DNA from: Sipunculus nudus | Taxonomy: Eukaryota > Annelida > Sipuncula > Golfingiida > Sipunculidae | Reading direction: 5' to 3' | DNA length: 64,000 nt | Assembly (NCBI GenBank): GCA_026874595.1 | Contig: CM049309.1 | Span: 72,648,426 to 72,712,425, forward strand | Shown: piece by piece, positions 25,161-39,000 of the stretch | Numbering within the stretch: the stretch's first letter is position 1 | Layout of the letters: each line of letters begins with the position of its first letter | Position numbers and translations under genes: made by a program | Notes under the pieces: generated by a model | The model's input: only the letters and a program-made list of their open reading frames with translations | The model's database searches: none | What the model was told of the DNA's origin: nothing

Positions 25161-26892
25161 TTTCAGTACAAATGAAAGAAGTAAGATGGTCATATTTTGC
25201 TTTAACGTCAGTGTGAGCATTCAAGATTACAGGATTATGAACATCAGAATCGGGTTAAAGTTATTCACTGAAAATCAGAACCTCCGGAAAACAAAAGCTT
25301 GTCATATGCAGCAAGTCCCCATACATGCTTTTAGCGTTGCCATGGCTATGCCCCCCCCCCCCCCCCCAAGGAAGGGCCAAGGAAGACACTATTAGATTTT
25401 GGCGTTGATCCAGCATCTTATCCGGATTCTGGAGGGTGATCAAGGAATACTCACAAATGTACAGTTTTCAATGCGCAAATGAACCCGGGAATATGGACAA
25501 AATAAGTAAATGCACGGAAGGTATAGCCTCATGCGCCGCGCATTGTGGCCTGGCAACCTGATCAGGTCACGATCGAGCGCCCAGCCACCGGGAGTGACGG
25601 TGTCCAGTGTGTTCCCAGAGTGTTTTTGAAATTGTGCTCCCATGGCTGAGGCATGTATCCGTTTAGATGGATGCAGATTTCTAGTTCTAAATGGCTGTGT
25701 ACCTTTGAAGATGCATATGCGATGCTTTGAATATACAGTCCAGTGGGAAGTTATGATTTGCTGTTCCTTTTTAACCAAGCCCAGTCAAATGATCGCTTCA
25801 TCTTTAAATCTATCCCTGAATTGACAAAGTGTATTGCGGCACAGTGTATCTATCGGACCTTTCCCAAAAATGACACAGGACTGATGCCAATTTACCAGGA
25901 ATTCCGCCCTGTTCACTGATATGCGCACACAGGCATATATGCATACAGACACACGGATTTCATAACTACAACATATCAGTTTTACGCATATACACATATA
26001 CGCGCACATGTGTTTAAACTGTGATGTTCTATTTGTGTGAGAAATCAGGGTTCTCGAAATAGTGTAGACTGGCCCAGTCAATGAAATCGGTCTGACAGAT
26101 ATATCAAACGGCTCTCACTATGTCGCACTTAGTGCCGGTACTGCTACCACGCGGCAACTTACATAACTAATTACTCTCTCTGACCCTCTTATTTCATCGA
26201 CTGGTAAACTTGGGCCGTTCCGGACAGTCAGCGCCACACATCACCGCCTCGCTGAACTAAGGTCTTCCCAGTGACGTAAGGAGTAATTATAGTGGTCTTC
26301 CCAGAATCTTTTTTTTTTTCAAAACCAACATGGTTAATTCAGTAACCGCCTATTGTGGGCTTCCAGCTTGCTATATATCTATTCCAATTTTATCAGACTT
26401 AATATGTTTAGGTCCTCGGCTATTAGAGTACGGCAAGATTTTTAACACTATATATAATCCTCAGCCTCAGTGAATCAGTGTCACTGTTTATCAGACCATT
26501 GCTTATCGTAGCAGGCGGGTTTTAAAATGTGTCTCCAACTCAGCCAATCAGCGTGAGATATTCAGATCCACACTCTGCGAACGCAGTCACCGGCTGACTG
26601 AAACGATCACGACGTTCAGCGTTTTGGCAACTCAACAGTGGCAACACTTTCATGTGTAACTTGAACACTAACAAATACACAGTACAAAGTCGATGCGACC
26701 TTGTCTACAATACACTTAAATTTACCCATGGACCGTATGTTCGAACAGCAGAGTCTGCAGAGATATATCATAGGACACGAAGGTCCATGTATGGACTTTC
26801 TGAAGACATGCATGATTTCAGTGCGAATGTTACCAAGCGGGTTGAGCTGTCTATTGCCTATGGGATGCTGTTAGCCTCCTCATAGCAACGGT
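25161..26892. other. intergenic stretch, locally CpG-rich
   Basis: Higher GC than the surroundings at about 25500-25640, with several CpG and many short frames on both strands. None gives a recognised protein. It could hold a promoter or 5' non-coding exon of ARFGAP1, but no direct evidence was found. Confidence 0.3.
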
Positions 26893-29113
26893 GCCATTTA
26901 CGGCAATAAATAAAACTCGGAAGTCGGAAGTCGGAAGCCTTCGGAAGTCGGAAGCCGTTTTATTTTTTATTAAAATTTTAAAAATAACGAACAAATCGAC
27001 AAGTTTTTGTGTTAAAACGGAAGATATAGACACCCATTTTCATACCAGAAAGTTTCAAAGATATATATCAACATATATGAAAATTAAAGCATAATTAATG
27101 CGTCGGAAGCCTCTCGGAAGTCATCCTGAAGTGACAGATGATGCTCAAAATGCATAAAACTCGGAAGTCAAGCCACAGTATACTAACCAACAACGACACG
27201 AAAAGGGTCTTGCATCAACCCAAATATTAATTTAGGTAATATTTATATATGTATTTTGAATAAAATCAAAATGTATATAAATAACAAAATAATATATAAA
27301 TTGATATTGAAATGTAAAACATGAATATAAAATACTATAATAACAAATAAAAAAAAAAAAACCCAGTATAATACAAAACGGATTTGTTTTGGTATTCTCT
27401 ATTTTTTTCATTGAACAAATACATACATGATGCAAAATATAATAACATAATAACAAGTATATTAAAATGTATACACAATGTGTTAAATAACATATATAGA
27501 TGACGATATAATTATATATTCATTCAACAGCGATATAATTTGATATTAGATTATATTATATGATAAAATATCATATAATATAAAAGTACAATATAATCAA
27601 TGTTCCTAAATTAAGTAAGACAAAGTTATATAAGTCAATATAAATTAATATATGAAATTATTAAGTTGTATATTATATGAGTATTTATATATCCATTCAT
27701 TTATATGATAATTTATCCCCTCCACCTAGCGAGTTATTTTAACAAATAAAATGGATAACAGATGGCAGAAAAGATTTTAGGTGGCGATTCCTCCTATTAG
27801 TTTGTAACTGATTACAATCTATGTAATATTTCATTACGTTACCTTAAAGGCACACGCGTTTCCTTGTTCTTATTGCCTGATCTTTAGTTAGAATAAACAT
27901 TTTATGAAGCTGTTCTTAAAATGTTTCCAAAACAGAATGTGGCTTTAAAGTGTAAAATTAAAAAAATGTTCTATGGAATCATATAAAAATGTAATATCGT
28001 TCCTACATAAATTATTTTGATTAAGCTAAAATTAAAATATAAAGATACCCTATAATTTATATCAATGTTTTTGCAACATCACATGCCTTTTTTTTTAATC
28101 TTTCACAGTTATATGTAGTTTTACATATTTTAAATTTTTGAAATATTTTGGAAGTGTTTTTATAATGTTTTATGCAAATTGTCTGTGCAATGTTCTAAAA
28201 ATGTTTCCTGATACGTTGGGTGATCAGTATTCAGCAAGCCTTGGAGAGTTATATGCGTTCCACATAAAGCATCCTAATGCTTGGATAAAATTTAGTTTCA
28301 TTTATATTGTATATAGCACCCTAATGGATAAAATACATTAGTTTTATTATTACAAAACTGAATGGACTTTTCTTACGGTTTTACCAGTTTCTGCAAGGAT
28401 GCGACAGTTTGATACTTTTTTACATTAATATAAAAATTTATGTATTTTATCAAATATTTGAATAGTATTATATATGTAAAATTATTATAATACAAATAAA
28501 TGTTGTTTAAGTTATACTTATTTTTTTATATGATATAATATTCTATTCTAAAAGAATTATTACACCATATTGATAAAATTACGAAATTTAAATTGCTTTT
28601 ATATTTTATTTATAAAAAATAACATTCATTATTAAAATATTACGTCGCGATATGATATATAATGTATTACATTTGAATGTATATTTCAACATTTATTTTT
28701 TTATATTTTATATATCATTATGTTTAATTAGTAATATACATTATGATTTTATTCAAATACATAAATATCACTTTAATCAAAATCTGGAATTATGCAAGAC
28801 TTTTTCTGTGTCATTGTCGGTTGGTGCTATGGTCTTGACTTCCGAGTTTTATGCATTTTGAGCATAATCTGACACCTCAGGATGACTTCCGAGAGGCTTC
28901 CGACGCATTAAAAATGCTTTAATTTTCATATATGGGAATATACGTTTGTGCAACTTCCTGGTTTTGCAAAGGCGGTCTATATCTTACATTTTAACACGAA
29001 AAAGTTTTGGTATGATCGTTATTTTTAACATTATACTAAAAATTAAAACGGCTTCCGACTTCCGAAGGCTTCCGACTTCCGACTTCCGAGTTTTATTTAT
29101 TGCCGCCATTTAC
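26893..29113. mobile_element. Mutator-like TIR element with 9-bp target duplication
   Basis: Element 26902-29104 (2,203 bp) is flanked by identical 9-mers GCCATTTAC at 26893-26901 and 29105-29113. Both ends start GGCAATAAATAAAACTCGG. The inverted repeats run about 280 bases inward, to about 27185 and from about 28824. The outer 70 bases are nearly identical and contain reiterated GGAAGTC; inside, the arms diverge. The centre is extremely AT-rich and encodes no transposase, so the element is non-autonomous. Long TIRs with 9-bp duplications are typical of Mutator-like (MULE) transposons; that assignment is inference from structure. Confidence 0.85.
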
Positions 29114-30023
29114 GGATGGCCAGGCGGCCTGATATGCAAATGCGAGGGAATCGTCAGGAGCCTTGTGACGCCCTAATACGCAAATATCAGGGATTCGGAC
29201 ATTACAGGGCTTTAGTGATAAGGGCTAGAACTGAGTTACGTCGCGTCTATCGGTACACGGAATCACGTTTCATTTGAAGCATTTTATCAGTAAACATCAA
29301 TACACTAAAGCCCAGGCAGTGCTAGAAATAATGGACCATTGTATAACAGCTAAATCATTCCAATTTTTTAAATGACATTTGTGTAAATTTGAATTTAAGT
29401 GCAGACTGGATCATTTACTTGTTAACTTATTTATTATTTATTTTCAAATATTTCCTGTTTCTCAGAGCCAGAAATATACTAGTATGCCAAGGGAGCATTT
29501 GAGTGATTTGAGCGCCATCTAGTGGCAGTACAAGAAACACGTCACAATAACGTTTATATGTCTCAACCAAATGAAATACTTTATTTTTTTTTGCACAAAT
29601 CATTAAATGTAATGTTTTGTCTTTCTCCTGAGGGTTTTTTTATACAAATCATACCCCACAAAATTCCGTACACTTGCGATAAGGAAAAAACCTACCATTA
29701 TCAATTACAGTTTACCTTTTTCATACACAAAGTCCGAATCCGTGAAAAAAAAGAGGAAAAGTGGACATTCATAAGAACGTATGAATTTATATGATTGGAG
29801 AATACATATACTACCATAAATACTAAAATATACATTACCGGAATACTAAAGTAAGCCGACATCTGATTGGCTATGGTATGAATTAATATGCATATCTGCT
29901 TGAGTGTCCCTCCGCTAAGTGACAAGTTGTATTGACCAGTCGCCACGTTTGTTGAGCGTAACAACTCATCCCAGTATTTTCCTTTAAGGGTTGTTTGAAT
30001 TTTGTCTCATTTCCGTGAACAGG
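29114..30023 (+). promoter_or_regulatory. possible ARFGAP1 5' flank
   Basis: No gene was recognised before the start codon at 30024. The 3' part contains an inverted CCAAT box (gattggctat, about 29866) and GC-richer sequence at 29910-29960. A clean splice acceptor (tttccgtgaacag) lies immediately before GATGGCG, implying a 5' non-coding exon upstream, as in vertebrate ARFGAP1. The location of the true promoter is unknown. Confidence 0.3.
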
Positions 30024-30083
30024 ATGGCGAGTCCAAGGACTCGGAGGGTTCTGAAGGAGCAGAAGGTCAAGGATGAGAACAAT
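30024..30083 (+). CDS. ARFGAP1: ARFGAP1 coding exon 1
   Basis: ATG one base after a splice acceptor; 20 codons; donor gtgggt. Choosing the donor before GTG rather than after it gives Asn-Asn-Ser-Cys across the junction and keeps the frame. Confidence 0.93.
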
Positions 30084-33000
30084 GTGGGTTATTTTACATT
30101 ACAAAGATTCATGCTTGTACATCTTCTAGCCTGTAACGGTGTCAGACACCGGAATGAATGGGGGTGGACAGTATCTTGTCAGGGTCCGCCTAAACACCCA
30201 AAACACCAGTGTTTTGGGTACGTGTAACGAAACACCCTTTTAAATTCGAATTTGAAGCAAAACACTGGCATTGGTTAATAAATTATCATCTGTTGCATAT
30301 GTAATTGCAGAATTGTGCCACTACTCTTTAAAATAAAAAAAAAAAAGAAATAGTGTTTTGTACAACTGACAGGTGCTCTGCTTGTTTGCGACTTGCGCCA
30401 CTTGGGGGCAGCATCATAGCTGGCATAAACGGCTGCCGTGTCCACCGTTGAACCAACTACGGCACGAAAAACTCGTTTTTATCTTTATTTCATAAATTTA
30501 AAACACAAAATTGCAGAGATATATTCATCAGATGATTATTTATCGATTGGTGTTACGTTTTGGGTTCAGATTTGAAGTTATGTGGGTGTTTTGTGGTGTT
30601 TCGTCACAGATACCCAAAACACCGGTGTTTTGGGTGTTTAGGAGGACCGTCTTGTCATAACATTAACAGAAAATATCAGAAGGGTATAGGAGTATTATAC
30701 GCTGTTGAACATCAGGGGCTGAAAAAAACAAGTGAACTAACATTTTAATGCAGGAAAATGTGGGTTCTATGCGTGACAGACACTCAACTAGTTAACTGGT
30801 TAACCCACATTTTTATTTTTTACAAAAATTAAAATCCCACATTTTTCCCTGTGAACCCACATTTATTTTCTGCAAAGTAAACCAGCTTTTGCAGTTTTGG
30901 TATTTTTGTCAATGATGTCATGCAAAACATCAAGAAAAATAAGTCAAAGATGTGATGGTATTTTTATTGCATATTCCTAACTTATAAAATACTATTATAT
31001 CAGTTAGGCTTAAAAAAAAAGGTCTTCATTTCCGATTACATGCCAGAGAAAAATAGGGTAGGTAGGTCGGGAATTTTTTAAAAAATTATTTTATTCAGTT
31101 TTTGCGACATATTTTCAGAATAAAATGGTAAATAGAATTATGTTTATGCATATCTGTGCCAATCCGTGTACTGTATGATCAAATATTGACCCATTAGAAC
31201 CATTTTCTCTTGGAGAAATAGTTGTTTGTTATCTCTTATAAGAAGTGAAGCGAAGTAACTCTCTAGGAATAATCAGCTGGTCGCTGACAAATAATTAAAG
31301 TTGGCGATCAGGCAGGTTTACCTAATTCTTAGGCTAACATAAGCGGCTGGCCATTCATTCCCCCTCAGAAATTGCGAAATGACACTGTTGAACCATGATG
31401 TAGTACGCATGCATTAAGTTGGGGGGAAATAAAGTGATCATAACATCTGTATATTTGTTTAAAATAAGATATGTACATCAGCAATCCACCGGTGTCAAAT
31501 TTGACATCGCAGTTATGAATATGCTCTTATCATTTACCGCCGTTATATAAAATAAATATCGCCAAAAATGAATGATCACCACGTGTTACCCAGGTCTTGC
31601 CTTTTGAAAAAGGCACGGGAGTGAAAAATCACTCCCCTCATAGAGTTAAGGCGAGTGGTTTACTCGCCTTAAAAATTAAAGAGTCAAAATTTCCCCTCTT
31701 ATTCATGAATATATCATTATATAGTTCAGTAGGGTATAATTTACCTTTCTGTGCAGTAACAGGTGAAAAGTGTTTACCCATAAGGTCAACAGATTAACTT
31801 ATATTGTAATATATAACTAATAACCATAATTTAAATGTTTACAAAAAAAATTCCATGATCATTTACTAACAGCATAATTTGTATTTTTATACACTAATAA
31901 CTAAAATATTTTGGTTGTGATGGCATTATTACACATATATTTCAGAATACATTATTCAAAATTAAATATTTACAAACAAATATTTATTTGAGATATTTTT
32001 GTTGAAGTTGGGCCGCATGAAATCTCATCAACTGATGAGTCCCGGGGATACTTCAGTTAATTGGCCCTTTAACATATACGAAAAGTCTTAACAAATAAAA
32101 AGATAAGAAAGAAATTATTATAGGGAGAGGAGAAGATAATACCATAAGTGTTGAATTATAGGTATATCAAATGGTATATGAATCGACATGTATGGCCTCT
32201 GTGCTAAATCTTTATTATTTAGTAGGTTTGACGGAAAAACACGTGCCAATGTCGATCTGTTCATTCTTCTTCTTGGTTCAATAAAAAAGTCGATGATACA
32301 GTCAATAAAATACAAAATATATATATATTTTTAAAAATCTGTACGAATATTGCATCTAGTACCTGAACACTTCTAATAAAATCAACTGTTTCCCGTTTGT
32401 TAATCTAAATAAAGATATCAGATAGCCGCGTCAAAGTGTACATTTTTTCGTGGTGCCATGTGTCAGTTGACCATCGCAAAAAACCCGTATTATCAGTTCA
32501 TATATCGTTCGACAAATGTCAACTGCAGAAACTGCCAAGCTTCATTTCAGAAAACAATAATTATAAATAGACCTAACTTGCGCTTTGAGCGGGCCTAACA
32601 TGTTTTGCAACTTGCTCTTCAACGGCGGGAATTCATGTCACATACTGACATAGGGCCTAACTGCAGAAAGTGTCGGTTGCGTGAACATACAACAGGTCAC
32701 AGAAGTCACGGGACGACAAAGGCTTGCACATGCGAATATTGACGTGAGGGAATTCCTATTCAAATTAAGGCATGTGACAAATGTATCCAGTAGCGCCCGA
32801 GAAAGTTCTGAATATTATAAAGAACATAAGACATGCGCAGAAAACAATTGAGTAGGCCTAATGACGATCTCCGTCTAGACCAGACGCAGTCATGGATTCC
32901 GCAGTTGTGGCAGCGTGTAAGATTATTCGCACGACAAAGACAAGAAATTAACAAAATTCACTTTAAGTTGTCACGTTTTCATATGTCATAAAAGTTTTGG

Positions 33001-36000
33001 ACTGAAGAGAATCTGTGACGGTCGGAAGTGACAGTTCCGGTTAAAATCGGTTCTTCTGTTAACAGATATTCCATTGTAATTGAAGCCGGACTTGCGGTCA
33101 ATGTATATAATTCTTAATTATAATTTTGACTCGCATGTTTCTTCATTGAATATTACAAAAATTTAAACAAATTCATACAGATTTCAAGGCACCAGGGGAC
33201 ATTTCGTCAAGTTGAAGTCGATACCCTCTCAGCTGGTCAGGCGGTTCCATCAAGCAAACAAATCGTCCAGCAAACAACATGTCTTGCATCAAAATACCGG
33301 GAGGTTGTTCAATACGTGTAACGGCACTGCTTGGCTGCAACCGTCTTCTAATTCAAGTACCCGTACCTGCCCAACTCTGGACTTCCAGCCAATCGTTTGA
33401 GATCCGAAAAAAAATTTTGGAAGGCTCTAAATGCCAGGAGAGCGATTATTAGCTCTCCTAAAGTCTGTTTTAGGCGAGCGATGGCGCGCGGGAGCGATCG
33501 CTCGCCTCAAAAGGCAAGGCCTGGTTACCGCCAAATTTGCGTTTAACTTTTTCGTTAAATGACCGGCCAACGTTCATTAAATCGTTCGTTTTTACTCCTG
33601 CCAGCGCCCGAGCGCTGGTTCAGGTGATCATTGACAGTACAAATATGGGTACATATGTACCCGAATAGGTTACCACGTTTACATACAGTGACGAAACGTC
33701 ATGTCATTGGTTCATTTCAACTCATTTGCATAGCCGAAGATGGCACTCACTTCCGAATATTGCCGACTAGCGACCGTGCATATAAGCGGGCCATTAATGA
33801 AGCCTTACGGAAGATGCAAATTTTCGGGGCTTAGGGCAAATTTGAACGTTCTCGAATCAGTTCTCAGACGGGTCTCGGCTATCAGACATTTGCGGAGGAG
33901 GCCACGTTCATAGCTTGAAAGAAGCTGCTTATTTCTCCAGTGGAACACTTTTAATATTTATCTGCTTCCTATAAATTAAAAAAAGTTGTTGTGCAGAACT
34001 ACGTTTCTAAGCTGACGAACCCGCTTATGAATATGACCGTCCACACACCGTTTTCGCGGGTATATTTGAACTGTCAGTGACGATCTCAGAACATCGTAAT
34101 TTGTATCTGTATGACAGATTAAAGTTGTCGACATGAAGTCGTACTTCATCTAAAAATTCCATGCACAAAACTTGACTTTTACTGGTTTGCAATCAGAATC
34201 TAAATAAAAATTTTAGGGTTGCACAGTAAATCTAGGGTCGGTCGGGTAACCGGAAATAAAGACTTTTTTTTACGCCTTACTTATATTAGTATATATATAG
34301 TAGAAGCTTGTTAGGCTTGAACCCGCAATTAAAGAAAAGAAAATGTGGGTTCACTTCATGTTTGAGCTGATCTATGAATGTTTATTGGAACCCACATTTG
34401 TTGTCTTTGTCAATGACGTCGCGTACACATATCACGTTTAAAAAAAGTCAAGAAATTATGCTTATTTTCCCTCAACAAGTTTTTCAAATGATAGGATATT
34501 GATATATTATTTATACTAGGTATAGTAGAAGCCTATTTAACGCATTAAACCCACATTTTTAAAAAACAAAAATGTGGATTCATTTGTGTTTTGGCCTCCA
34601 AAGTTCAGCCCCATACAATGCACCTTTACAGTCAGAAGCGTCCAGTTTGATGAATTCAGATTAATCCAAAGATTCTTGTAATCCTTTCCTATTTCCCAAT
34701 ATATAGATTGTCTAGGTTCACTAGCCACATGGATTTCAAGCCATTCAAACTAAGTTAATAAGAAAAGTGTATTTTTTTTTATTATAAATAAATTGTAAAT
34801 TGAAAATAGTCCCATATGTCAATGCTTGTAGTGTCAGTATAAAAGTGGGTATGTATGTACTGTCTTATAATTCTTGTGTTTATCTTTTGTTTGTTATTAC
34901 TGAGGAAGCATTGAAATGATCATTGAATTTTGTCTGCATTTACTCTTATTAAATAATGAGTCGTATTCAGCTCAGATATGATCCCACTAGATTGATAGCG
35001 ACAGACTAATTGTGACATTTTGACCATTTTATTGTAGAGACTGGAACCTATCCAGGAATGAATCTAGGCTGTAGTTTATATGTAGATTCATACAAATGTG
35101 TACTATAAACACAAGTAGGCTTTAGAGTTATTCAATATTGGCCAGTATAGAAGCCTAAATATAAATCAAGAGGATGTTGGTTCTATATTTGATCAGAAAT
35201 TTCATAGTCCATGAGCAGTGCTTACTAGTGATTGATCATGAAATTACAACTAATTCCAACACTTTTCAAAAGTAACTAATAATAAAAAATTTGTTGCTGA
35301 TATGCTGAAAAACCCTCTAGTCTAATACTAGTTAAAGGTCCATTGGACGCCCGTTGAGACCTCCAACTACTTACGCTGGAGGGATGTTTATTTGGTTCAC
35401 TGCTTATTTCACTTGAGGTTATTTTACATGAAACATGTATTCAAAGCATATTTGAGAGGTTAAAGATTTTAAGAGGATTAAAAAGGCTCATATAGCAGTC
35501 ACTTTCCATTGCCAATTACCTTAAAAGCCAGTCAGTTGTTTAACCCTTTACTGTTTATATTTATTTTAGATTTCCGACAAATTCTGACACTATTTATATT
35601 TACACTAACAGCCATATCTTTTCAAGCTTTTTTTGTATCTTTATCAAATTTTCAACAGTTCCAACTAATAATGTTTGCTGAAGATTATTAAAAATCATTG
35701 AAACTTAGAAATGATATGCAATATTTTTCTCCTGAAAGAATCTACACATATTATGGCATTTTAGTTGCCCATTTTGAGTGCTCTTTAGTGGCTTGTAAAC
35801 AGTAAAGGGTTAAACACTTTGCTGACAGCTAACCCTTACTTTTCACTCTAATCAAATAAACATATGATGACACATTTTGTAATCATCAGTAAAAGAAATC
35901 ATATTTACACAACCCTGCAAAATTGACACAGGTCACCTCCCATTAGGAGGTTCCCAATTCCGGTGTGACACACCTAAATTTTGCCCTTAGCATCTTTGAC

Positions 36001-39000
36001 TCTTCAAATTTTCTTCCTGCTGAAAGCTCTAATTCAGTCAAATTTATCAGGTCTGTTTAAGATAAGAATACAACCACATATAATGCTACCATTGGGTAGT
36101 TTTGAAGCTACTTCATATAGTGATTTGTAATTTGAAGTGACTTTGTGGATGTTTTTAATATTTCCAGTCCTGCTTTGAGTGTGGAGCACACAACCCACAG
36201 TGGGTCAGCGTGACGTATGGTATCTGGATCTGCTTGGAATGCTCAGGGAAACACAGAAGTTTGGGTGTGCACCTGAGGTCAGAGCACTCTTACCAATTTG
36301 TCATTGATTTTTCTTGATCTAAAAAATTAATCAGATTTTCAAACACAATTAGTGTTCATACTTCTTCCTTTTAGTTCTTGGTGAACTGCCAAGTGTTTAA
36401 CATGTTTTAACAAAGGAGGTCTTGCACTTAAGCACATGATGCAAAGGTAGCCATAGGGGGGGGTGTGCAGATAGATATGTGCAGAGATATATATGTATAT
36501 ATCCCCAAATAAGACCACCATGGGGATTGACCAAAATGGTTGTAATTTAGAGTAGGTCGTATTTGTGAAATCCTAAATTACCTAGGTCATATATTCAGGA
36601 CTTAGAAGTGGTCATAATTGTGGGGTGGTCGCAAGGTGGGTTCCACTGTATATGTAAATATAAGTATGTAAGTACAAGTCAAATTATATGTAAATATTAA
36701 CACATGAAAGGTCTCATAGTTGTATAATAGATTGTTATCTAAAAGATAATGAAAAGATGTGACTCATATTTTATTCATTGAATATTCTTCAATAAGAATG
36801 CTGTAATTGATGGCCTTTATTCCATTATTTATATGTTAAGTTTATGGATCAGTTTTCCATTCCTTTGTCAAGGATCAATATGTATAATATTACCTGTCTT
36901 TTCAGTTTTGTGAGATCTGTTACCATGGATAAATGGAAGGACACAGAGCTAGAGAAGATGAAAGTGGGGGGCAACAGGAAAGCCAGAGTGTTCTTTGAAG
37001 CACAGAGTGACTACCATGATGGAATGAGTCTGCTAGAAAAGTACAACACTAAAGCTGCAGCGCTTTACAGGGACAAAGTGAGTTCAGAAAAGCTAGGAAA
37101 AGCAGTGTCATGGCTGCTGTACCGTAAAAAAACCGCATATACGTCGAGAAATTTGTTCCCAAAAAATTAATCCAAGAAAGGGGAGTCGACTAATGTGCAG
37201 GTCTAAGCCTGAGAGGCAAAATTTTGCACAAACTTAGTCAAACTGCCGGCCTGAATGTCTTAACTGATCGACAACTAGATATCCGTTTCCGGTGAAGTCA
37301 GGTACACAAGTTCCCCTTTCGGTCCAAAAAATACAGTCTAATAAGGTTTCGAATATTTTTTTTAGCTCAGCTGTCTGAAAGTCATCTGAGCTATAGCGAT
37401 CATTCTTTGTCCGTCGTCCGTCTGTCTTTCCGTTAACCACTGGACCTAGAACCTTGTAACTTGGGATTCTGAGAGGTCCATGAAAAATCTCCTTGGAAAC
37501 CAGAAATTAGGTCTCTGTTACCCATATCCTTCGAGCTATGGGGCCCCAAAGTACCCCCCAGAAAAGTAAAAAATTTCATACAAAAACTTCAATATCTCAT
37601 TAACTACTTGACTGATGGTCATGATTTTTGGCATACATATTGATCATGAGATGTTCCATCAGTTCCTGAAGACTGGTGGCGCCACCTATATTTTTCGATT
37701 TTTTACGAATTTTTTTCTCTTTTTTTGATACCTTTTAAAATGTGAACATCTGTTAACAAGGCACAAATTGTAAAGACTGGACCTAGAATCTTCATTCTCG
37801 ACACACTGAGAGACCTATAAAAAGTCTCCACGGAAACCAGAAATTAGGTCTCTGTTACCCATATCCTTCGAGCTATGGGGCCCAAAAGTACCCCCCAGAA
37901 AAGTAAAAAAATTCATACAAAAACTTCAATATCTCATTAAATACTTGACTGATGGTCATGATTTTTGGCATACATACTGATCATGAGATGTTCCGTTACT
38001 TCCTGCAGACTGGTGGCGCCACCTGTATCGTTCAGTTTTTTACAAATTTTTTTTCTCTATTTTTGATACCTTTCAAAATGTGAACATCTGTTAACAGACA
38101 CAAATCGTAAAGACTGGACCTAGAATCTTCATTCTTGACACACTGAGAGGTCCATGAAAAATCTCCTTGGAAACCAGAAATTAGGTCTCTGTTAACCATA
38201 TCCTTCGAGCTATGGGGCCCCAAAGTACCCCCCAGAGTAGTCAAAAATTTCATACAAAAACTTCAATTTCTCAATAACTACATCACTGATGGTCATGATT
38301 TTTGGCATACATATTGATTATGAGATGTTCCATCAGTTCCTGCAGACTGGTGGCGCCACCTGTATTGTTCGATTTTTTATGAATTTTTTTCTCTATTTTT
38401 GAGCCCTTTCAAAATGTGAACATCTGTTAACAAGGCACAAATCGTAAAGACTGGACCTAGAATCTTAAATCTTGACACACTGAGAGGTCCATGAAAAATC
38501 TCCTTAGAAACCTGAAATTAGGTCTCTGTTACCCATATCCTTCGAGCTATGGGGCCCCAAAGTACCCCCCAGAGTAGTCAAAAATTTCATACAAAATCTT
38601 CAATATCTCAATAACTACATCACTGATGGTCATGATTTGTGGCATAACTATTGATCATTAGATGTGTCATCACTTCCTGCAGACTGGTGGCGCCACCTGA
38701 ATCGTTAGATTTTTAGCTCAGCTGACTGAAAGTCATCTGAGCTATAGCGATCACTCTTTGTCCGTCGTCCGTCTGTCTGTCCGTTAACCAGGCACAAATC
38801 GTAACCGCTGGACCTAGAACCTTGTAACTTGGGATTCTGAGAGGTCCATAAAAAATCTCCTTGGAAACCAGAAATTAGGTCTTTGTTACCCATATCCTTC
38901 GAGCTATGGGGCCCAAAAGTACCCCCCAGAAAAGTCAAAAATTTCATACAAAAACTTCAATATCTCATTAACTACTTGACTGATGGTCATGATTTTTGGC

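Noticed and set aside
33212-33400. 62-codon frame inside the foldback element
   Set aside because: No recognised transposase motif, and neighbouring frames are equally open. Not enough to call a gene.
37078-37170. Open frame continuing past ARFGAP1 exon 3
   Set aside because: A consensus donor at 37078 gives the conserved RDK junction, and the following sequence does not match the family.
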